Assembly (NCBI RefSeq): GCF_964253915.1
Contig: NZ_CAXUSG020000005.1
Span: 301,351 to 365,350 of the forward strand
Direction of reading: 5' to 3'
DNA: 64,000 nt
DNA from: Metarhizobium sp964253915
Lineage (GTDB): Bacteria > Pseudomonadota > Alphaproteobacteria > Rhizobiales > Rhizobiaceae
Shown: in pieces, positions 46,726-53,641 of the stretch
Numbering within the stretch: the first letter of the stretch is position 1
Layout of the letters: each line of letters opens with the position of its first letter
Translations under genes and position numbers: made by a program
Notes under the pieces: model-generated
Databases searched by the model: none
Seen by the model: the letters and a program-made list of their open reading frames with translations, nothing else
Told to the model about the DNA's origin: nothing

Positions 46726-47522
46726 GGTTGCGTCTCCCCTTCCGCGAAATACTTCTTCAGCCGTTTCTGCGTGCCTTCACCGAGATAGGTTTCGACGACG
46801 GTCTGGTCCTCGGCAACCGCGCTCGGCGGCCCCTCGAAGATCACCTTGCCGTGGTGCATGATGATGACCCGGCTCGAAAGCGCAAGCAAGAAGCGCATGA
46901 CGTGCTCGATCAGCACCACCGTCATGCCCTGGTCGCGCAGTTTCAAGACCAGCGCCATGATATGGTCGATCTCGTCGCCGTTGAGGCCACCGACGGGCTC
47001 GTCGAGGAAGAGGATCTGCGGTTTGGTGGCGATCGCGCCGGCGATCATCAGGAGCTTGCGATCAAGAACCGGCAGCTGTGCCACAGTCTCGTCCGCCTTG
47101 GCGGAGAGGCCGACGAAGGCGAGCGCCTCTTCCGTCTGGTCGCGGACCTCGTTTCCGAGGCGAAAACCCGGTATGCGTCGCTTGCCGCGGCCGAAATAGG
47201 CGGCGATGTCGACGTTTTCGCGCACCGTCAGGCTGTCGAAGGCAGCGTTCAGCTGGAACGTCCGCGCCATGCCGAGCTGGCAGATCCGGTCGGCGCCAAG
47301 CCCACTGATATCCGTATCGCCGAAGCGCATGCGCCCTTCGGTCGCCGGGGTGATGCCGGTGATGACATCGAAGAACGTCGTCTTGCCGGCGCCGTTCGGG
47401 CCGCCGATGCCGACGATTTCGCCTCGGTTCACCGACAGCGATACGCCATCCACCGCCGCGAGCGAGCCGAAACGCTTCACGACATTTTCGCATACGAGCA
47501 TGGGACCCATATCGTCACTCAT
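46722..47522 (-). CDS. ABC transporter ATPase (LivG type)
   Basis: The 266-residue ATPase has Walker A GPNGAGKTT, a large insertion typical of LivG (ISGLGADRICQLGMARTFQL), Walker B ILFLDEPVGGLNGDE and the H-loop LIEHVM. The signature region is unusual: PVLDRKLLMIAGAIATKPQ stands where LSYGQQRRLEIARAL is expected, so the usual signature (LSGGQ-like) is replaced by LPVLDRK. ATG 47522 is chosen because AAGGAG lies 7 bases upstream; upstream extension to 47582 lacks a ribosome binding site. It is coupled to livF. Confidence 0.91.
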   Translation of the reverse strand: MSDDMGPMLVCENVVKRFGSLAAVDGVSLSVNRGEIVGIGGPNGAGKTTFFDVITGITPATEGRMRFGDTDISGLGADRICQLGMARTFQLNAAFDSLTVRENVDIAAYFGRGKRRIPGFRLGNEVRDQTEEALAFVGLSAKADETVAQLPVLDRKLLMIAGAIATKPQILFLDEPVGGLNGDEIDHIMALVLKLRDQGMTVVLIEHVMRFLLALSSRVIIMHHGKVIFEGPPSAVAEDQTVVETYLGEGTQKRLKKYFAEGETQP

Positions 47523-47608
47523 GACCTGCTCCTTCATGCGGAGAGCCTGCGGGCCGAAAACTCCGGCCCGCATCACCCGCATTCACCGATAATGGTTATC
47601 CGTCGCGG

Positions 47609-48904
47609 TTATTTGAACCACGGCGGCAGGACGAAGCTGTCGGTGGCGTAGAGCGCCGGTGCGATCAGCTTCGGGTCGGTCTTGTAGTCCTGGTGCTGCA
47701 GGAACTGGTGCGGCATGCCGAGCGACGGGTCGGCGACTTGCGTCGGGTAGCAATAAGCCGACTGGCCAGCCGGATCGGCGCGGTAGGTGCCGTTGACGCC
47801 GCGATAGACGTTGCGGCGCAGCACGGCTGCCACCTTCTGCGTCTGCTCCTTGTTGAACGGCTCGCTGGGGCCGCCGGCAATCGCCGCCGCAATTGCCCAC
47901 ATCCACAGGCCATCATAGGTCTGCGAACCGGTGATATAAGCGGAGTTCGGGCCGAACTTGGCGCGGTAGGCTTCGCGGAACGACTTGGAATAATCGTCCG
48001 GCAGGCAGCCGACGACCGTCGAATAGATGACGCCGTTGACGGCTTCGCCACCGATTTCGCGGAAGGCCGGCAGCGACGGGCCGTACTGCATGTAGACCAG
48101 GCTGTTGATCGGCTGTGCCAGGAACTGCACCATGAACTGGGCAAGGTCCTGCGGCAGGAAGTGGGTGACGATGATCGCCGCCGGCGGGTCCTGGCGCAGC
48201 TTGGCGAGCGTCGGGCCCCACTGGTTGGTCGGGAAGGGAACGGTCTCGAACAGGCTGATCTCGAAGCCGTATTCCGCTGCCTTGTCTCTGATGGCATTGG
48301 CGATGACGATCGAATATTCGTTGGCCGAAGGAATGATGGCGATCTTCTTGTTCGGCGCCTTCCACTTGTCGCCGGCGGCGAGTTCCTTCAGGAAGTTCAG
48401 GCAGCCCGGGCCGTACCAGTATTCCGGCGGGTCACCCTGAAAGCAGCCGTAGTAGCGCTCGGGATCGGTCTTGAACTTTTCGTTGTGCGAAATCAGCGTA
48501 TTGTAATGCATCATGATGATGTCATTGTCGGCGGCAATGTCCATCTCGATCATGTTGGTGCCAACATTGTAGCCGTTCATCAGCACCGGCGTGCTGAAGC
48601 GGTCGATCAGGCGCTGCATCGCCTGGCTGACGATGTCGGCGCCCATTTCCTTGGTGTCTTCGACATGGATTTCGATCGGCCGGCCGAGAATGCCGCCGGC
48701 GGCGTTGATTTCTTCGGCGGCGAGATCGAGGCCGTTCTTGAACTCGATGCCGTCAGCGGCGGCAAAACCCGACATCGGCAGGGCAGAGCCCACCGGAATC
48801 GGTGTCGCGTCCTGCGCGCGGGCGGCGCTGTTGAGATTGGCGAGAAGTGTACCGGCGGCTCCCGCGCCGATCACTCCCTGTAGCATTGCACGTCTCTTCA
48901 TCAT
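47609..48904 (-). CDS. Type I periplasmic binding protein of a HAAT-family ABC importer
   Basis: The 431-residue protein has a signal peptide with a twin-arginine-like start (KRRAMLQG) ending near ARA-Q. The mature protein matches the Peripla_BP_6 family: VGSALPMSGFAAADGIEFKN, AAEEINAAGGILGRPIEI and QTYDGLWMWAIAAAI. The ligand is not deducible. Its distance from a typical LivJ and the neighbouring amidase and HDAC-like genes suggest an amide or N-acylated substrate, which is inference. It lies 86 bases upstream of livG in the transcription order and after the amidase gene. Confidence 0.9.
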   Translation of the reverse strand: MMKRRAMLQGVIGAGAAGTLLANLNSAARAQDATPIPVGSALPMSGFAAADGIEFKNGLDLAAEEINAAGGILGRPIEIHVEDTKEMGADIVSQAMQRLIDRFSTPVLMNGYNVGTNMIEMDIAADNDIIMMHYNTLISHNEKFKTDPERYYGCFQGDPPEYWYGPGCLNFLKELAAGDKWKAPNKKIAIIPSANEYSIVIANAIRDKAAEYGFEISLFETVPFPTNQWGPTLAKLRQDPPAAIIVTHFLPQDLAQFMVQFLAQPINSLVYMQYGPSLPAFREIGGEAVNGVIYSTVVGCLPDDYSKSFREAYRAKFGPNSAYITGSQTYDGLWMWAIAAAIAGGPSEPFNKEQTQKVAAVLRRNVYRGVNGTYRADPAGQSAYCYPTQVADPSLGMPHQFLQHQDYKTDPKLIAPALYATDSFVLPPWFK

Positions 48905-48956
48905 AACGGTACCCCTTTTATCCTTGGTTGTTAGTCGTCATGTGTCAGTCATGTGC

Positions 48957-50354
48957 TTACCTGGAAAAAAGCACCTCCAGGCTCGCTGCGGCGGAAAGGA
49001 CGCGGGCATCGGCGCCACGCGCTCCGATGACCTGGAAACTGACCGGCAGGCCGTCCGGCGTCGCACCGCACGGTATCACGCAAGCCGGCTGCTGGCTGAG
49101 ATTGATCGGGAAATTGAAGGCCGCCCATTCCGTCCAGCGCTGGTAACGGCCGTCGGCTGGAAATTCGAGGCCGGCTTCGAAAGCCGGGATGGCGGTGCCC
49201 GGCGAAACGACGAAGTCGTAAGTCTCGAGCAACGGGTCCATGGCGACGCCGAATTCCGAGCGGCGCACCTGCGCGGCAATCAGGCCCTTGGCATCGATCC
49301 GTCCGCCCTGTGCAGCGATATCGAGGAAACCCGGATCGATGCCGGCGCGTTCGTTTTCTGGAACGAGCGCCAGTCTGGCGGCGGCTCCCGTGAACCAGTG
49401 ATGATGGAAGAGATCGAGATGGTTTTCGCCCGGCAGCACGATCGGCTCGACGCTGGCGCCCGCCGCCTTGAGATCGGCAACCCGGGAATCGACGATGCGT
49501 TTGACATCGGCATCGACAGCGCCGACCGGCGGCTCCGACCAATAACCGATCTTCAGTCCCGACAGGTCCACGGCCTCGTCATCGAGCGGTGCAAGCCGGC
49601 CGGCGCCCTGCGCCCAGTCCCGCAGATCGCGGCCGGACATGATCTTCAGCATCAGCTTGGCATCGGCGGCGCTGCGCGTCATCGGCCCGAGATGGGCAAC
49701 GGTGCCGAAGGCGCTGGCCGGATAAGCAGGCACGCGCCCGAATGTCGGCTTCAGGCCGACGATGCCGCAGAAGGAGGCCGGTACGCGGATGGAACCGCCG
49801 CCATCGGTGCCGAGATGGAAGACGCCCGCACCGGTGGCCGCCGCCACTGCCGCGCCGCCTGACGAACCGCCGGACCCCTTGCTCGGGTCGACGGGATTGC
49901 GGGTGATGCCGCACAAAGCGCTGTCGGTGACGGCCTTCCAGCCGAATTCCGGCGTCGTCGTCTGGCCGATGAACACGGCGCCGGCGGCGCGCATCCGTTC
50001 GACCGCGGGCGCATCGGTACGATAAGGCTCGGCAGATGTCGTCCTGCTGCCATAGCGGACGCTCCAGCCGTCAACCCAGATGATGTCCTTGAGCGTCGTC
50101 GGAATGCCATCGGCATCGGAAAGCGGCTCGCCCGCCCGCCAGCGCTTCTCTGACGCTGCGGCAGCTTCGAGAGCGCCCTTGCGATCGACGAAGGTAAAGG
50201 CATTCAGCGATGGGTTGATTTCTTCCGCCCGGTCCATGGTCGCGGTCGCGACCTCGACAGGCGACAGGTCTCCCGCGGCATAGGCCTTGGCAAGCGCCGC
50301 GGCATCCATGAGGCACAGGGAATTGACCCCGGAAAGTGGGTTGATTTTCGACAT
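48957..50354 (-). CDS. Amidase-signature family hydrolase
   Basis: The 465-residue enzyme carries the Ser-cisSer-Lys triad of the amidase-signature family: Lys in GIPTTLKDIIW, and Gly/Ser-rich GSGGSSGGAAVAAATG followed by GTDGGGSIRVPAS, which supply the cis-Ser and Ser. It probably cleaves a C-N amide bond of the imported compound. GatA of tRNA amidation is unlikely in this context. ATG 50354 is chosen; ATG 50387 is an alternative, and AAGGGG lies 13 bases from 50354. It is the first gene of the operon and divergent from a LysR gene. Confidence 0.9.
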   Translation of the reverse strand: MSKINPLSGVNSLCLMDAAALAKAYAAGDLSPVEVATATMDRAEEINPSLNAFTFVDRKGALEAAAASEKRWRAGEPLSDADGIPTTLKDIIWVDGWSVRYGSRTTSAEPYRTDAPAVERMRAAGAVFIGQTTTPEFGWKAVTDSALCGITRNPVDPSKGSGGSSGGAAVAAATGAGVFHLGTDGGGSIRVPASFCGIVGLKPTFGRVPAYPASAFGTVAHLGPMTRSAADAKLMLKIMSGRDLRDWAQGAGRLAPLDDEAVDLSGLKIGYWSEPPVGAVDADVKRIVDSRVADLKAAGASVEPIVLPGENHLDLFHHHWFTGAAARLALVPENERAGIDPGFLDIAAQGGRIDAKGLIAAQVRRSEFGVAMDPLLETYDFVVSPGTAIPAFEAGLEFPADGRYQRWTEWAAFNFPINLSQQPACVIPCGATPDGLPVSFQVIGARGADARVLSAAASLEVLFSR

Positions 50355-50459
50355 TCTGCTTTTGAACCCCTTGTCTTCACCATCCACTCTATCGGCGGAT
50401 TTGATTTGACGAGGGCAGTCTGCCGCTTTCTTTTCGTTTCACAAAATGTATTATTCAGA

Positions 50460-50479
50460 TGAACTTCTTCTATTTCATG
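50460..50479. promoter_or_regulatory. Candidate LysR binding dyad
   Basis: ATGAA-N10-TTCAT lies in the gap between the divergent amidase and LysR genes, 19 bases before the LysR ATG. The dyad has the T-N11-A shape of LysR sites. It fits negative autoregulation with activation of the divergent operon, but symmetry alone is modest evidence. Confidence 0.45.
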
Positions 50480-50497
50480 TAACAATTTTGGCGTGCT

Positions 50498-51457
50498 ATG
50501 AATCTCACCATTCGTCAGCTCCGTTATGTCTGCGAGGTCGCCCGGCTGGGCAGCGTGCAGGCCGCTTCGAAAGCGCTTTATATTTCGCAATCGTCAATTC
50601 TGGCGGCCATTGCCCTGGCGGAAGGCGAAATGGGCGCCCGCATCTTCGACCGTCGTCCGGCGCGCGGCGTGCAGATTACCCCGGCTGGCGAACGCTTCGT
50701 CAGCGCGGCGCGCGTCATGCTGTCGGCCGCCAACGAATTCAACCGGGCGATCGGCGATTTGAGCGACCGGGTTCCGAAGGTCCTGCGCATCGGCTGTTTC
50801 GAGCCGTTCGGGGCGCTGTTCATGCCGGAGATGTTGCGCAGCTATGTCGACAATGTCGGCGATGTCGAAATCGATCTTCTCGAAGGCGACCAAGTTCAGT
50901 TGCAGGCCTGGCTTGCGGAAGGGCTGATCGATCTGGCGATCCTCTACGATATCGGCCCGATCCATACAGACAGCATCACGCGCATCTGCCGGGTGCCGGC
51001 ACATGCCGTGCTGCATGCCGACGATCCGCTTGCCGAACGCGATGCCGTCTGGTTGTCCGATCTCGCCACCCGGCCGCTGGTGCTGCTCGACATGCCGCAG
51101 ACGGCAACCTATCTGCTGACCCTGTTCGACGTGCTGGCAAAACGGCCCGAGGTGCGTTTCCACACGCGCTCCTACGAAACCGTCCGTTCTGCCGTCGCTT
51201 CCGGTTTCGGCATGTCGGTTCTCAACATGCGGCCGATCGGCCGGGCGACGTCGGATGGCGCGGCCATCGTCCGGCGTCCGATCCTCGACGACCTGCCGCC
51301 GCCGACACTGATCGTCGCCGACATGTATGGCGCGGCCAAGCCGCTTTTCGTGCGCATCTTCATCGAGATCTTCCGCCGTTTCTTCCATGCGATGGGGCCG
51401 TCGGTGTTTTCGGTGACGCAGCCTGCCAAGGAACCTTATCTGCTGGTGGAAAGCTGA
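50498..51457 (+). CDS. LysR-family transcription regulator
   Basis: The 319-residue protein has an N-terminal helix-turn-helix (RQLRYVCEVARLGSVQAASKAL, then SQSSILAAIALAEGEMGARIF) and a two-lobed effector domain starting near KVLRIGCFEPFGALF. Typically, the inducer is a substrate of the adjacent operon, here probably the compound imported by the Liv-type transporter. The start ATG 50498 lacks a strong ribosome binding site. It is followed after 113 bases by the YbhB-type gene. The divergent arrangement with the amidase operon is the main clue to its target. Confidence 0.9.
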   Translation: MNLTIRQLRYVCEVARLGSVQAASKALYISQSSILAAIALAEGEMGARIFDRRPARGVQITPAGERFVSAARVMLSAANEFNRAIGDLSDRVPKVLRIGCFEPFGALFMPEMLRSYVDNVGDVEIDLLEGDQVQLQAWLAEGLIDLAILYDIGPIHTDSITRICRVPAHAVLHADDPLAERDAVWLSDLATRPLVLLDMPQTATYLLTLFDVLAKRPEVRFHTRSYETVRSAVASGFGMSVLNMRPIGRATSDGAAIVRRPILDDLPPPTLIVADMYGAAKPLFVRIFIEIFRRFFHAMGPSVFSVTQPAKEPYLLVES

Positions 51458-51570
51458 AAAGCCCGGGAACTTCTCCGTGCGCCGCGCGTTCTCTTGCGAT
51501 GGCCCGAATTGGACCGATGGTTGGCGGCCCCGCGGCGCATCGAACCCACGACAGGAGAAAGGAGCATGGA

Positions 51571-52026
51571 ATGACCTTGACCCTCGTAAGCACGGCTTTC
51601 GCCGAGGGCGACATGATTCCCCAGAAATATGCACGGATTGGGGAAAATCTGTTTCCGCCATTGCGCTGGCAAGGCGCACCCCGCGACGTGCAGAGTTTTG
51701 CCCTGATCGTCGAAGATCCCGACGCACCGAGCGGAACATTCCGCCATTGCGGCATCTTCGACATTCCCGCCGACTGGCGTGACCTGCCGCACGGCATGGA
51801 CGGGCACGACCTGCATTTTTCAGAGAACGATTTCGGTTATGCCCGCTATGACGGTCCACAACCGCCTCGCGGCCACGGCCTGCACCACTACCATTTCAAG
51901 CTCGCTGCGCTGGATGTGCCAAGCCTGCCAGTCACCACCGCTGCCGGGGTGGAAGCGATGTGGCGGGAAGCGCGCCGGCACATCATCAGCCAGGCGTCCC
52001 TGACGGGAACGTTTGAAATGCATTGA
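51571..52026 (+). CDS. YbhB/YbcL (Raf-kinase-inhibitor-like) protein
   Basis: This 151-residue protein fits the bacterial PEBP family: LTLVSTAFAEGDMIPQKYA at the start, LIVEDPDAPSGTFRHCGIFD for the anion-binding pocket and PPRGHGLHHYHFKLAALD for the second conserved block. The ligand and role of bacterial members are not settled. Ribosome binding site GGAG precedes ATG 51571. The gap to LysR is 113 bases. A hairpin follows before the convergent porin gene. Confidence 0.9.
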   Translation: MTLTLVSTAFAEGDMIPQKYARIGENLFPPLRWQGAPRDVQSFALIVEDPDAPSGTFRHCGIFDIPADWRDLPHGMDGHDLHFSENDFGYARYDGPQPPRGHGLHHYHFKLAALDVPSLPVTTAAGVEAMWREARRHIISQASLTGTFEMH

Positions 52027-52057
52027 GTGTTTGGCGCGAGCCGCTTCTTCTCAGACG

Positions 52058-52089
52058 TCATCCTCGGGAAGTGTAAAGCCCGAGGATGA
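52058..52089. repeat. Palindromic hairpin between convergent genes
   Basis: TCATCCTCGGG (52058-52068) and CCCGAGGATGA (52079-52089) form a perfect 11-bp stem with a 10-base loop. No T-run follows. The CCTCGGG...CCCGAGGAT form resembles intergenic palindromes common in rhizobia, as recalled, not searched. It may act as a transcription barrier for either strand. Confidence 0.55.
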
Positions 52090-52122
52090 TGACAAGTGGT
52101 GGGGGTGCTACGGCGGGCCCCG

Positions 52123-52758
52123 TCAGAACTTCACGCCGATACCGATCATCAGCGTATGCTGTTTCGGATCGACATCGATGCCGGAAATGCTCTTTTCGCC
52201 GTAATCGCTGAAGCGATATTCGGCCCGGCCGAAGACTTTTTGCGTGAAGGCGTAATCGACGCCGGCGCCGACCGTATAGCCGTTGAACGTGGCGTGATCC
52301 TTGCCGGCTCCAGGCACGTCGGCATAACCGCGGGTGACTGCCCAGCCGGCCGTCGCATAGATCAGGGCGTTATCGAGCGCATAACCGACGCGGGCCCGCA
52401 CCGAGCCGCTGAGATCCGTTCCGGCGTCGACGCCGCCACCGATGCCCTTTTCGTTCCAATTGTAGTTCAGGTCGCCTTCGGCTCCCAGAACCATGTTGTT
52501 GTCGAGAAGATAGTTGTAGCCGACGAAACCACCGAAGACGCCGCCGTTGAAATGTTCGTTATCATCGATACCCGGGCCGTCGAGATCGCTTCGGAGCCAA
52601 CTGCCGCCGCCTTGCAGACCGATATAGGGACCGCTCCAGGTAAATGTCTCGGCCGTGGCGATGACCTCGGGAGCCACCGGCTCCTGATAGACGAGATCAG
52701 CCGCCAGGGCAGGTGTGGTTGCCAGCAGTAAGGCCGAACTTGCGATAATGGCTTTCAT
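52123..52758 (-). CDS. Omp25/Omp31-like outer-membrane protein
   Basis: The 211-residue protein begins with a signal peptide (ALLLATTPALA-A). The mature chain has FTWSGPYIGLQGGGSW, the standard first strand of rhizobial Omp25-type barrels, then GGVFGGFVGYNYLLDNNMVLGAEGD, and it ends with a terminal Phe in GIGVKF. Structural support for the outer membrane and lipid contact is the known role of the family. ATG 52758 has GGAGGG upstream; the longer frame to 52812 is unlikely. The gene converges on the YbhB-type gene. Confidence 0.9.
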   Translation of the reverse strand: MKAIIASSALLLATTPALAADLVYQEPVAPEVIATAETFTWSGPYIGLQGGGSWLRSDLDGPGIDDNEHFNGGVFGGFVGYNYLLDNNMVLGAEGDLNYNWNEKGIGGGVDAGTDLSGSVRARVGYALDNALIYATAGWAVTRGYADVPGAGKDHATFNGYTVGAGVDYAFTQKVFGRAEYRFSDYGEKSISGIDVDPKQHTLMIGIGVKF

Positions 52759-53094
52759 GGTGCCCTCCGACAGGATATCCGGTTCTTCCCTCGCGATCAC
52801 CTCAACGTTCATGGACGAGGATTGTTCCGCGCCCTTTGCATTTGATCGCCTGAGCTATGACGGATCATCGCCGGCAATCATGGCGAATTGGTGTGGCCGC
52901 AAGCCGGGGCCGGAGGTCGGCTACCAGTTGCCCTGAAAATAGAAAAAAATACCGCTCCATGCTATTATTGGCGATTTCACGCGCTGACTTTCCCGCAGTT
53001 CTGCTTTGGAACCAGAATAAAATACCAATTTCATGTTTTTTCGTGTAGACATCAAGGGGTGCGCCCCCTAAAGTACGGGAAGCGGTGGAAAACC
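52759..53094. other. Non-coding stretch between porin gene and next small frame
   Basis: About 336 bases without a supportable gene. I see no clear hairpin terminator. The AT-richer part 52940-53040 probably holds the promoter for the rightward genes, but no convincing -35/-10 pair could be fixed by eye. Confidence 0.5.
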
Positions 53095-53493
53095 GTGATT
53101 CCCGAGGACATTCAAAGCAGGCCGGAGGCACGATTGATCGGAGCGTTTTCATCCTTTTTCGGAAAACGTCGCTGCTCACCCTGCCTATCCGCTATCGTTG
53201 CCGTGCTTTTGGTGACATTGTCCATGAATGGTGCGGCTTCTGCCGGCGCGCAGCGCATGTCGCTCGAGCGGTCCGCCGTGCCGGATGAGGCCGGCCTAGG
53301 GGCGGCGGCGTCAGCCGCCCGTGCGGCAGTAATCGCTGTTGATGTCACGGGCCAGTTTCTTGCCCTTTTTCCTCCGGCGCACAGCGCAACGGACGCCCTG
53401 CCTGCAGCGACGAATGCATGGCGTTCGGCTGTTCGGGTTGTCGATTTTCCATTGTCGTCGCTGTCGCGCGGCCCGCCGGACGATCGTTTCTGA
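53095..53493 (+). CDS. Possible small exported or membrane protein (weak)
   Basis: A frame of 132 residues from GTG 53095 has a hydrophobic run SAIVAVLLVTLSMNGAASAGA after basic residues, as in a signal peptide or anchor, followed by an Ala-rich stretch and a C-terminal RSAVRVVDFPLSSLSRGPP. No known domain is seen. GTG 53095 is preceded by GGTGGAAAACC, a weak ribosome binding site. It stands alone 148 bases before the antiporter operon. It may be a real lineage-specific gene or an open frame by chance. Confidence 0.4.
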   Translation: MIPEDIQSRPEARLIGAFSSFFGKRRCSPCLSAIVAVLLVTLSMNGAASAGAQRMSLERSAVPDEAGLGAAASAARAAVIAVDVTGQFLALFPPAHSATDALPAATNAWRSAVRVVDFPLSSLSRGPPDDRF

Positions 53494-53641
53494 CATGCCT
53501 GTCCGCTGGCCGGAGCGACGATGCGCCGGTCTTCTTGCAGGAAGGAACTGTCTGGTTCCGCAAACCGTCCTTTGCCGATCCGGACGGAATTGTGGGCCTT
53601 CCAGTGTTTTCCTGAAGCCTTAGCTGCAAGCCGAAAACGAA

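Noticed and set aside
52888..53094. Longer N-terminal extension of the small frame at 53095
   Set aside because: The extension is rich in Cys, Trp and Phe in AT-rich DNA and lacks a ribosome binding site; it reads like intergenic sequence.
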